From Peptoniphilus ovalis (GTDB taxonomy: Bacteria > Bacillota > Clostridia > Tissierellales > Peptoniphilaceae), in the NCBI RefSeq assembly GCF_018919265.1, contig NZ_JAHLQO010000001.1, positions 124,001-188,000 of the forward strand: a stretch of 64,000 bases of DNA, given 5' to 3'. The translations under genes were made by a program, and so were the position numbers. How positions within the stretch are numbered: position 1 is the first letter of the stretch; each line of letters begins with the position of its first letter. The notes below the pieces were generated by a model that was not told where the DNA came from, searched no databases, and saw nothing but the letters and a program-made list of their open reading frames with translations. Shown here in pieces: positions 24,614-33,105 of the stretch.

Positions 24614-26689
24614 TTAAATTGTGTAATCTCTCATATTCTTACCTGCAATGGCAACAGTTGAAGCATTGTGAATAAGCGCAGAGTTTGTGTTGCTCAAAAG
24701 TCCAAGCACTCCAAGTGCAATTAGACTTCCGTTAATTCCAATGATTTCTCTGTAATTATTTTTAATTCTCTTGTCTAATCCCCTTGCAATTTTAATAACA
24801 TCAATTAGACTCTTTAAATCATCAGTCTTTATAGAAATATCTGCAATTTCCTTAGCAATATCTGCACCTTTATTCATTGAAATTCCAACATCAGCTGTTG
24901 AAAGTGCAATTGAATCGTTAATTCCATCGCCTATCATGACAACAGTCCTGCCAAGTGCTTTTTGCTCTCTCACATAATCACTTTTGTCTTCAGGAAGTAC
25001 TTGAGATTTGTAATAATCTAAATCAAGCTCTCTTGCCACAGCTCTTGCAGAATTTTCTGCATCTCCTGTTAGCATTACAATATTTGTAAAACCAAGCTCT
25101 CTTAATGAATCTACAGTGTATTTTGCATCTTCACGAATTGGGTCTGCAATACATATAACTGCAATTAATTCATTGTCAAAGGCAAGATATAAAAGTGAAT
25201 AATCTTCTTTTAACTCTTCAATTTTTTTCTCTTGCTCCTTAGATATTTTTATTCCTTCATCTTCTAAAATGAAGTGAGCAGATCCAATTAATGCAGGCTT
25301 ATCATCAATGCTTGATCTAATTCCATGAGCCACAATGTACTCAGGCTTTGAGTGCATTTCTTCGTGGTGAAGATTTTTATCTTTGGCTGCTTTTACAACT
25401 GCATTTGCAATTGAATGTGGGAAATGCTCTTCAAGACAAGCTGCAATTCTCAAGCATTCATCTGCGTCAAATTCTCCAAAAGCTATTACCTTTTCTACTG
25501 AAGGTTGTGATTTTGTAAGAGTTCCAGTCTTGTCAAAAATAATTGTATCAGCTTCATTAAGTTTTTCTAAATATTTTCCACCTTTGACTAAAACTTCTTC
25601 TTCTGATGAAGATGAAATTGCCTTCATAGTTGCAATTGGAATTGTAAGTTTTAATGCACAAGAAAAATCAACCATTAAAAATGACTTTGCTTTTACAAAA
25701 TCTCTTGTCACAAGATAAGTTAAAGCCGCTCCAAGGAATGAATATTTTACAATAGAATCCGCCATGGACTCAGCCTTTTTCTCTGCAAGTGATTTATTCT
25801 TTTCGCTTTCTCCAATTAGTTCAACTATGTGATTAATTCTAGAGTCGTCGTGCTTTTTAGAAGTCTTAACAAGGATTGCTCCTTCTTCAAGAACAGTGCC
25901 GGCAAATACAGTCTTGCCTTCAGTCTTTTTAACTGATTCAGATTCACCAGTAAAGGAAGCTTCGTTTACAAGACCAATTCCCTTTACGATTTCGCCATCA
26001 ACTGGAATAGTTGAGCCCATTGTAACTTCAACTAAATCTCCAACTTCTACATCTTTTAATTTTTTAGTGTATTTTTTATCTCCATCTACTACAAAGACTT
26101 GATCGATGTTTAGTTTAAGAGAATTCGCCAAATCTTTTTTAGATTTTTTGAGAGTGTAGTCTTCTAATTCTTCGCCAAGATTTAATAAGAACATAATATT
26201 TCCTGCATCTGCATATTCTCTTGAAGCAATTGAAACTCCAATTGCAGTTGCATCAAGCACTTCAACGCTTAATTTCTTATTAAATAATGCTTTTATTCCA
26301 TCTCTTATAAATGGATATGCCCTAATCGCTGTTAAAATTGGTCTAAGTGGCATAGGCATTAAGTATGCAAAGACTATTCTTCTGTAAGCCGCATCTCTTA
26401 AAATATGAAAAATTTCCCTATCATTTTGTGGCACAAAATCTGCATCTTCAATTTCAAACTCATCTAAATCAGATAGATTTAAATTAAGTAAAAATTTTGC
26501 AATCTTTGGCAAGAATTTTTCTTCATATTCAACTGTGATTGAGCTTGCGATTTGAGAAATCTTACACGATTTAACTCCAGTAATTTCCTCAACTTTGTAT
26601 TTTAATTTATTTAAATTTTCTTTTTTGAGTTCATCTTCGAAGACAAATCTACTTCTTCCAGGAACTCTGTGGGCAATTGTTGCTATCAT
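24614..26689 (-). CDS. P1B-like heavy-metal-type P-type ATPase with atypical membrane motif
   Basis: A 691-residue cation pump. Residues 1-75 form an HMA-like fold (HRVPGRSRFVFE) without the usual CxxC. The actuator loop has SFTGESESVKK near 245, the phosphorylation site is DKTGTLT near 390, and the hinge is MIGDGINDSIALSTADVGI near 590. The transmembrane metal site usually reads CPC, but here it is FSCALKLTIP near residue 343, so metal choice is uncertain. The small gene upstream (26699-27016) ends 9 bases before it. The C-terminal ALIHNASTVAIAGKNMRDY fits the CtpC/D-like branch. Confidence 0.88.
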   Translation of the reverse strand: MIATIAHRVPGRSRFVFEDELKKENLNKLKYKVEEITGVKSCKISQIASSITVEYEEKFLPKIAKFLLNLNLSDLDEFEIEDADFVPQNDREIFHILRDAAYRRIVFAYLMPMPLRPILTAIRAYPFIRDGIKALFNKKLSVEVLDATAIGVSIASREYADAGNIMFLLNLGEELEDYTLKKSKKDLANSLKLNIDQVFVVDGDKKYTKKLKDVEVGDLVEVTMGSTIPVDGEIVKGIGLVNEASFTGESESVKKTEGKTVFAGTVLEEGAILVKTSKKHDDSRINHIVELIGESEKNKSLAEKKAESMADSIVKYSFLGAALTYLVTRDFVKAKSFLMVDFSCALKLTIPIATMKAISSSSEEEVLVKGGKYLEKLNEADTIIFDKTGTLTKSQPSVEKVIAFGEFDADECLRIAACLEEHFPHSIANAVVKAAKDKNLHHEEMHSKPEYIVAHGIRSSIDDKPALIGSAHFILEDEGIKISKEQEKKIEELKEDYSLLYLAFDNELIAVICIADPIREDAKYTVDSLRELGFTNIVMLTGDAENSARAVARELDLDYYKSQVLPEDKSDYVREQKALGRTVVMIGDGINDSIALSTADVGISMNKGADIAKEIADISIKTDDLKSLIDVIKIARGLDKRIKNNYREIIGINGSLIALGVLGLLSNTNSALIHNASTVAIAGKNMRDYTI

Positions 26690-26698
26690 TTTGCCCTC

Positions 26699-27016
26699 TT
26701 ACTTTTCTTCAGTTTCTTCTACTTCTACTACTTCAACCTCTTCAACATCTTCTTTAGCTACTTCTTCAATATCAACTTTAGCTTTTCTTTCAGCTTCTGC
26801 TTTTTCGTCTTCTTCTTTTTTTACTTTAGCTTCAGCAACTAAATCTTCTGTAGAAAGTTTGATGTTTTCAACAGTTTTATCAAGACCTTCTTTAACTTTA
26901 AGACCTTCTGCAACTGTGGAAACAGCTAAATTTTTAACAGTTTTAGATTGAAGAACTTTTCCTCCAACAACTCCTGCTATAACTCCAAGTCCAATATTTA
27001 ATAATTTTTTATTCAT
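26699..27016 (-). CDS. Small membrane-tethered acidic protein, partner of the P-type ATPase
   Basis: 105 residues. The first 25 (NIGLGVIAGVVGGKVLQSK) look like a single membrane helix with glycine spacing, followed by an amphipathic stretch and an extremely acidic, glutamate/valine-rich tail. The start chosen is the ATG at 27014-27016 after AGGAGGTTTTATA. It ends 9 bases before the P-type ATPase and is the first gene of that operon. The architecture resembles YtxH-like or other small uncharacterised proteins that accompany such pumps; a metal-buffering role for the tail is speculation. Confidence 0.75.
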   Translation of the reverse strand: MNKKLLNIGLGVIAGVVGGKVLQSKTVKNLAVSTVAEGLKVKEGLDKTVENIKLSTEDLVAEAKVKKEEDEKAEAERKAKVDIEEVAKEDVEEVEVVEVEETEEK

Positions 27017-27214
27017 TATAAAACCTCCTGATATTGTTATCTTTTGGAACAATAATATACCAATTGATAACTAAAATCAAGAACTTTGATTTATTTATTT
27101 ATATCAATATTTCTTTGTATGTTTTTGAATAAATATGGCTTAAAAATTGTTTTTCTAGAATTATTTATTTTTTTAATTTAGGTTCTAATGTTTATTAGTT
27201 GTTTTAAATTATAT

Positions 27215-27340
27215 GAAAAGCCCTAAAAGGCGGATTACTATTAGGACAGCCTTTTTTTAATTTTAGAACATTATTTTTATAAATTTACATACAAATTGTG
27301 TTTTAGACTTAATTACAAAGGACAGCCCCAGTTAACAGCT
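27215..27340. repeat. Degenerate intergenic repeat remnant
   Basis: The 27017-27410 gap has no gene. It carries AGCCCTAAAAGGCGG, AGGACAGCC at about 27244 and GGACAGCCCC at about 27319, matching the dispersed repeat family, within otherwise AT-rich sequence. Confidence 0.55.
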
Positions 27341-27410
27341 AAAATTATTTCAAATTTCTAATGGAGAGAGGTCCCATGAAGTGAACCCCAAAAGACCTCA
27401 AAATAACATA

Positions 27411-27432
27411 AAAAAGCTCCCCTAAGGGAGCC
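27411..27432 (-). terminator. Terminator of the first copper-amine-oxidase-N-like gene
   Basis: GCTCCC (27416-27421) pairs with GGGAGC (27426-27431) around CTAA, followed on the minus strand by TTTTTT. Confidence 0.88.
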
Positions 27433-27444
27433 AAAAATTATTAT

Positions 27445-29331
27445 TTATTTTTTTAATTCAATAACAACAGTTCTTGTTGCACTATCCCATTCAATATTTC
27501 TTCCTGATCCTTTATCTCCGTGAGTTAATCCAAGTGCTCTTGCTACTTCTGATATTGGAAGCATTGTTCTGTCATTCTTGATTTCTGGTTTTACTTGGAA
27601 TTGTTTTTTTACTCCATTTACATAGAAGTCTGCTGAGTCAAGATAGAATATTATAATGTCTTTTCCATCTGAGATTATTGCAGATCTAGAGCTGTTTCTA
27701 TATGTTACGTCATATCCTAGTGATTCTGCTACAAATCTTATTGGAAGCATTGTTCTGCCATCTTTGATATATGCTTCAACGTCCATTGTCTTTGTTCTGT
27801 CTGCACCATTAATTCTTTGAGTGATGTTCTTAGATCCAATTGTTATTACTGTTCTAAATGTTTTAGTGTCAGTAGTTGTTGTTTTTGGAGTTGTTTCTTT
27901 GTGATATCTGTCTACATAGAAGTCTAGGTTTGAAGTTGATCCAATATATGTGTTTAGGTCAACTTTGAAGTATCCGTTAGAATCAACATAAGATGAGCCT
28001 AGGAAGCTTCCATTTCTATATACTGCTACATATCTATTAGGATATGATTTTAAATATCCTGATACTGTGTCTCTTGCACTGTCAAGGCTTAATGATGTTG
28101 GATATACTTTGTAATCATAGTTGTAGTAATATCTGTCATAATATCTTCCATCATAGTAGTAGTTATAGTAATTATATCCATTTGAATTAGTTATAGAATA
28201 TTCTGAAAGTAAAGTTGTTCCACTATAAGATTTTAAACTAAATTTATTTAGGTTGTAGTAATAATTATAGTAATATCCATCATAATATCTGTCTGGGTAA
28301 TATCCATAGTGTCTGTAATAATCGTCCCAGTCCCAATATTTTGTTCCATCCCAATATCTATATCCATTCCAATATCTGTAATCAGAAGATCCGAAAGAAT
28401 AAGAAATTGAGAATTTACCATTTGCATTTGCTGTAGCATAGTCTCCAGTGTAGGATCCATCTTTGTAAAGTCTAACTGTAGAATATGGTTCAGCATAACC
28501 TTCAACTCTGTTGTAATATACTGTTACATTTGTTATTTCTTTAGCTACATGATTTTTAATAAGTTTATCTCTAGCATCTTTTAATGCTTTTGTAGCTGCC
28601 TTAACTTGTTCTGCAGTAGCATTTGCATCTAAAGCCTTTGCTGCAACATATGCATCTTTATAAGTTTTTAGAGATTCATCAGTATATATAGTCTTATCTA
28701 AATCTTCATATGCTTTTATTGCGGATACTAAATCTTTTTTAGCTTGTTCTAATTCTTTTTTAGCTTCAGCTTCTTGGTCTTTTTTCTTTGCTTCTAATTT
28801 TGTTTTATTAACCCCATTAGCTTCTCCAGAAAGTTTATTAACAGCGTCTATTTCTGTTGCGTTATCTATCTTATCTGAATATTCTTTCTTTTCTGTATCA
28901 GTAAGTTCAGATAATTTACTTACTTCTTCTTTAGCAGCTGTTTTTGCTTCTTGTAACTTTTTAGCAGCTTCAGCTTCAGGGCTTGTTGATTGTTGTTTAT
29001 TTCCTTCTCCTGAACCTGCTCCACCACCATTTTCATTATTTGAATTTTCACCAGCTGGATCTGTTGCTTCACCTGTACCAGTTTTATCTCCTGTTTGAGC
29101 TTCATCTTTTTTAGTTTTTAATGGATCAACATCTTGATCGCCAGCTCCAGCTCCGCCTACTACTGGTTGTTCTTCCGTTGAAGTTTTTTCTGGTTTGTTT
29201 GCTGTAACAGTTGTCCCATTGCCTGTTTGTGTTCCACTAGCAGGTGTTCCTTCAGCAAGTGCAGAAACTGGTAAAGCTGATGTAGCCATTACAGCCGCTA
29301 ATGAAAGTGTTAATAGTTTTTTCTTTTTCAT
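27445..29331 (-). CDS. Secreted surface protein: GA-like and FIVAR-like helices, Tyr-rich region, copper-amine-oxidase-N domain
   Basis: 628 residues with a signal peptide (KKKKLLTLSLAAVMATSALP, cleavage after about 26). Order: a low-complexity Gly/Thr/Asn linker (28-110), a three-helix GA-like module (about 117-176), a FIVAR-like module (about 195-262), and an Ig-like strand unit (GYAEPYSTVRLYKDG). A region where tyrosine and aspartate dominate follows (about 318-400), then a second strand unit (SGYLKSYPNRYVAVYRNG) and the copper-amine-oxidase N-like domain (about 495-628: DGRTMLPIRFVAESLGYDV). No LPXTG motif, so it is probably held non-covalently or released. Its C-terminal half is nearly identical to the next gene. 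Confidence 0.85.
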   Translation of the reverse strand: MKKKKLLTLSLAAVMATSALPVSALAEGTPASGTQTGNGTTVTANKPEKTSTEEQPVVGGAGAGDQDVDPLKTKKDEAQTGDKTGTGEATDPAGENSNNENGGGAGSGEGNKQQSTSPEAEAAKKLQEAKTAAKEEVSKLSELTDTEKKEYSDKIDNATEIDAVNKLSGEANGVNKTKLEAKKKDQEAEAKKELEQAKKDLVSAIKAYEDLDKTIYTDESLKTYKDAYVAAKALDANATAEQVKAATKALKDARDKLIKNHVAKEITNVTVYYNRVEGYAEPYSTVRLYKDGSYTGDYATANANGKFSISYSFGSSDYRYWNGYRYWDGTKYWDWDDYYRHYGYYPDRYYDGYYYNYYYNLNKFSLKSYSGTTLLSEYSITNSNGYNYYNYYYDGRYYDRYYYNYDYKVYPTSLSLDSARDTVSGYLKSYPNRYVAVYRNGSFLGSSYVDSNGYFKVDLNTYIGSTSNLDFYVDRYHKETTPKTTTTDTKTFRTVITIGSKNITQRINGADRTKTMDVEAYIKDGRTMLPIRFVAESLGYDVTYRNSSRSAIISDGKDIIIFYLDSADFYVNGVKKQFQVKPEIKNDRTMLPISEVARALGLTHGDKGSGRNIEWDSATRTVVIELKK

Positions 29332-29555
29332 TATTCTCTCTCCTTTTCTAAATTAATAGATTTAAATTTAAACTATGTATTAGGAAATCTATTTCCTTTA
29401 TTATACTATAATATTACCCAATTATCGAATTTTTATTTAATTTTTTATATAAAAGAGCTAATCTTTGATATTTTTTATCTATTAGATATAAATTAATTTC
29501 AAATTTTCTAATAATTTTTTTAACTCCACAAAAGTAGCTAATTAAATCTTAATAA

Positions 29556-29620
29556 AATAAAACCCAAGGCTAAATCCTTGAGTTTTTTTAAATTTAAAAG
29601 CTCCACAAAAGGAGCTTCTA
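29556..29620 (-). terminator. Two serial terminator hairpins after the second paralogue
   Basis: Hairpin 1 uses 29562-29569 and 29576-29583 (ACCCAAGG with CCTTGAGT). Hairpin 2 uses AAGCTCC (29598-29604) and GGAGCTT (29611-29617). Both precede T-rich stretches on the minus strand. The rest of 29332-29647 is AT-rich with no gene. Confidence 0.7.
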
Positions 29621-29647
29621 AAAGTTTTTATTTAGTTTTAATTTGTT

Positions 29648-31933
29648 TTATTTTTTTAATTCAATAACAACAGTTCTCGTTGCACTATCCCATTCAATAT
29701 TTCTTCCTGATCCTTTATCTCCATGAGTTAATCCAAGTGCTCTTGCTACTTCTGATATTGGAAGCATTGTTCTGTCATTCTTAATTTCTGGTTTTACTTG
29801 GAATTGTTTTTTTACTCCATTTACATAAAAGTCTGCTGAGTCAAGATAGAATATTATAATGTCTTTGCCATCTGAGATTATTGCAGATCTAGAGCTGTTT
29901 CTATATGTTACGTCATAGCCTAGTGATTCTGCTACAAATCTTATTGGAAGCATTGTTCTGCCATCTTTGATATATGCTTCAACATCCATTGTCTTTGTTC
30001 TGTCTGCACCGTTAATTCTTTGAGTGATGTTCTTAGATCCAATTGTTATTACTGTTCTAAATGTTTTAGTGTCAGTAGTAGTTGTTGTAGTTTTTGGAGT
30101 TGTTTCTTTGTAATATCTGTCTACATAGAAGTCTAGGTTTGAAGTTGATCCAATATATGTGTTTAAATTAACTTTGAAGTATCCGTTAGAATCAACATAA
30201 GATGAGCCTAGGAAGCTTCCATTTCTATATACTGCTACATATCTATTAGGATAAGATTTTAAATATCCTGATACTGTGTCTCTTGCACTGTCAAGGCTTA
30301 GTGATGTTGGATATACTTTATAATCGTAGTATCTATCATAATCATAATAGTATCTATTGTAATATCCTGGATAATAATATCCATCATAATATCCATCGTA
30401 ATAATATGCCTTTGAATTACTTAATGATTCATCATCTATTAGTCTGCCAAGTGAGTCGTAAGATTTTAAACTAAATCTGCTTAAATCATAATTATAAGTG
30501 TAGTAATATCCATCATAGTATCTGTAGTATGGATAGTCATTCCAATAATATCCGTAATAGTCGTAATATTCATCCCAGTCCCAATATCTTGTTCCATCCC
30601 AGTATCTATCGTTCCAATATCTGTAATTTCTTGAACCGAAAGAATAAGAAATGCTGAAATAGCCATTGGAATCAGCTGTTGTAGAATATCCAGTTCTAAA
30701 TTCGTCTTTGTAAAGTCTCACAGTGGAATATGGTTCTGCATATCCTGTTACTTTGTCGTAGTATACTTTAACATTTGTTATCTTATCAGCTAAAACTGTT
30801 TTTGCAGGAACTACTGTTACTTTTGAAGTTGCTTTAATAGTGTTATCAGCTTGGGAAGTTGCAGTAATAGTTGCTGTCCCTTCTTTATGTGCTGTTACTT
30901 TTCCACTTTGGTCAACTGTAGCCACATCAGTGTTGCTTGATGTCCATGTTATATTCTTATTTGTTGCATTGCTTGGAGTTATTGTTGCAATTACTTTTTG
31001 AGCTTCATTTGGTGTAAGTGTTATATTATTTGAACTTAAACTTATAGCTGTAGGTTTTACTTCTACAGTATTTTCATTTACAGTTACTGATGCTGTATCT
31101 TTTATATTTCCATCTGCTTTTGATACTGCATTTATTGTTGCTGTTCCTGCTTTATGTGCTGTTACTTTTCCACTTTGATCAACTGTCGCCACATCAGTAT
31201 TGCTTGATGTCCAAGTTATTTCCTTATTTGTTGCATTGCTTGGTGTTATTGTTGCACTTATTGATTGAGTTCCATTTGGTGTAAGTGTTATATTTTTTGG
31301 ACTTAAACTTATCGCTGTAGGTTTAGTAGTTTCTCCTCCATTATTAACATATATAATAACCCCAGCTGATGTCTTTTCATTACCATCTTTGTCTGTATAT
31401 GTTACTGTAATATTAGTTTGTCCTTTATTAACACCTGTAACTATTGCTTCTTTGTTATTTTGAGAGTCTGCCGCTACTGTCGCAACAGTTGGATCAGAAG
31501 AATTCCATTGAATTTTTCCTTCGTAAGTTTCAGGAGTAGGTAATGCCCTTAACATAGTTGTTTCATTAATTTTAATAGTATTACTATAAGTCGAGTCTTT
31601 TCGAGCAACAGTCATACCAGTTGCTCTTTTTACTTCCTCTTGTGCTCTTACTTCTATTGGTTCTTCAATTGGGGCGAACATTAATTCTGATTCATTTTCT
31701 TTTTCTACTTCTGTTTCTTCAATTATTTTTACTTCTTGTTTTTCTTCTACTGGTGCTAATTTTAATTCTGATTCTTTTTCTTTCTCTACTTTTCTTTCTT
31801 CTAATTGTGATTCTACTTTTACACTTTCATTAGCATTATCAGAAGTTGTATTTGTTTCTGCAAACGCAGAGATTGGTGCTGTTGTTGTCATTACAACTGC
31901 AAGCGATAATGCCGCTAATTTTTTCTTTTTCAT
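29648..31933 (-). CDS. Secreted surface protein: Big_2 repeats, Tyr-rich region, copper-amine-oxidase-N domain
   Basis: 761 residues with a signal peptide (AALSLAVVMTTTAPISAFAE). After an acidic, Glu/Lys-rich segment come three Ig-like group 2 domains (about 105-200, 205-290, 295-375), the last two being close repeats with NITWTSSNTDVATVDQSGKV. Then comes the same strand unit, Tyr-rich region (about 430-530) and copper-amine-oxidase N-like domain (about 625-761) as in the downstream paralogue. Only the N-terminal modules differ. It has the same ribosome site (AAAGGAGAGAG). Likely a surface adhesin or wall-binding protein; the ligand is unknown. Confidence 0.85.
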   Translation of the reverse strand: MKKKKLAALSLAVVMTTTAPISAFAETNTTSDNANESVKVESQLEERKVEKEKESELKLAPVEEKQEVKIIEETEVEKENESELMFAPIEEPIEVRAQEEVKRATGMTVARKDSTYSNTIKINETTMLRALPTPETYEGKIQWNSSDPTVATVAADSQNNKEAIVTGVNKGQTNITVTYTDKDGNEKTSAGVIIYVNNGGETTKPTAISLSPKNITLTPNGTQSISATITPSNATNKEITWTSSNTDVATVDQSGKVTAHKAGTATINAVSKADGNIKDTASVTVNENTVEVKPTAISLSSNNITLTPNEAQKVIATITPSNATNKNITWTSSNTDVATVDQSGKVTAHKEGTATITATSQADNTIKATSKVTVVPAKTVLADKITNVKVYYDKVTGYAEPYSTVRLYKDEFRTGYSTTADSNGYFSISYSFGSRNYRYWNDRYWDGTRYWDWDEYYDYYGYYWNDYPYYRYYDGYYYTYNYDLSRFSLKSYDSLGRLIDDESLSNSKAYYYDGYYDGYYYPGYYNRYYYDYDRYYDYKVYPTSLSLDSARDTVSGYLKSYPNRYVAVYRNGSFLGSSYVDSNGYFKVNLNTYIGSTSNLDFYVDRYYKETTPKTTTTTTDTKTFRTVITIGSKNITQRINGADRTKTMDVEAYIKDGRTMLPIRFVAESLGYDVTYRNSSRSAIISDGKDIIIFYLDSADFYVNGVKKQFQVKPEIKNDRTMLPISEVARALGLTHGDKGSGRNIEWDSATRTVVIELKK

Positions 31934-32134
31934 TCATCTCTCTCCTTTACAAAATTTATTAGATTTATTATGAATTAATATTATGCACCTATTTGTATTT
32001 CTATCTTTATATTGTAATAAATTGGTACCCATTTATTGTGAAGATTTTTAAATATTACAAAGATTTTACTAAACTTTTACAAATTGCTTTTTAGTTTTAT
32101 GTAAGAAGTGACAATTAAGTCACTCCTATTGTAT

Positions 32135-32854
32135 TTACGCTGCCATTAGTTCTCCTAGATTAACTATTTCAGCTTTTACAACATCTCCATTTTCATCTTT
32201 AATTTCTATTTTATAGGATTTGTCCTTTAAATCTTTTGGTAGATTTATTTCAAATTTTGCATTTCCAAAGGCATCTATTGGTTCTTCTGGTTCTACTAGT
32301 TCTATTGTTTCTTATAGTTCTATTGGTTCTTCTGGCTCTTCTAGATTTTCTTTAGCATAAGTTAATTCAGATTCTAATGAGAAAGTATTTCCATATTGAT
32401 TTGAAAGGCCTAGTACTAATTTAACTTCATCGCCATTTTCTAAAGTTTTTTCAATTTCTGCAAGTTTTGCATCAAATTCTTCTGCAGCTAAAGTTTCAGC
32501 ATCTGCACCTAAATCAGAACTTCTTGATAATTCTTTTGCCTCTCTAGTTTCTTCAGTAACTTCATCTTTAGTAGTTTCATTATTCCCATCTTCTAAAGAT
32601 GCTCCGGTGCCAATATCACTTGCACTTACTACATCGTTTTTATCAGCTTTCTTTTCTGAAGCTTTTTCACCGCTTTCACTTCCGACTTCATCTGTAGCGT
32701 TAGAGTCTACCTTTGTAGTTTCTGTAACTTCTGCTACAGTTGATTCCGTTTCAAGAGCTGTAGTTTCTTCTTGTGCCATTACATTAAGTGGCAAGAAAAT
32801 CATAAGAAGAAAAATTACTAAAACTCTAGAAATCTTTTTAAAACTTTCTTTCAT
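32135..32854 (-). pseudogene. Secreted acidic protein gene interrupted by an in-frame TAA
   Basis: From the ATG at 32852-32854 (after GAGGAGG) it encodes a signal peptide (VLVIFLLMIFLPLNVMAQ) and a Thr/Glu/Ser-rich acidic protein of 180 residues, ending at TAA 32312-32314. The same frame then continues without a break for 58 codons to a TAA at 32135-32137, with sensible sequence (EEPIDAFGNAKFEINLPKD, EIKDENGDVVKAE). The stop falls in a repeated GAA-CCA-ATA-GAA-CTA stretch where one GTA has become TAA-like. It is either a nonsense mutation or a base-call error. The product is unrecognised. Confidence 0.7.
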
Positions 32855-32984
32855 TTAATACCTCCTCATCCAGTTTAATGGTATATTAAAAATATGAACT
32901 TACTATTGATTCTTTGTAAATATGATTTAAATTAATCTCTGGAATTGTAAATAAATATAATTTTTAATTTTGCGAAAATAAGTA

Positions 32985-33055
32985 ACGATACCTGTGCTTA
33001 TCTTGACAGGATACCCATAAGCAAGCGGCAGTCCGTATAGTTTTAATTCATAGTC
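32985..33055. repeat. Repeat-family remnant
   Basis: TTGACAGGATACCCATAAG followed by a CGGCAGTCC word matches the reverse complement of the GGACTGC / GGGTATCC words at 24285-24400. The surrounding 32855-33068 gap has no gene. Confidence 0.5.
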
Positions 33056-33068
33056 CTATAATGCAAAT

Positions 33069-33101
33069 AAAAAAATCCGCCAGGGATTTCCCTAGCAGAT
33101 T
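33069..33101 (-). terminator. Terminator of the pst-pho operon
   Basis: On the minus strand the arms 33101-33089 and 33086-33074 pair over 13 positions, two of them G-U, around a two-base loop, followed by a T-run, five bases past the phoR stop. Confidence 0.8.
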
Positions 33102-33105
33102 TTAA

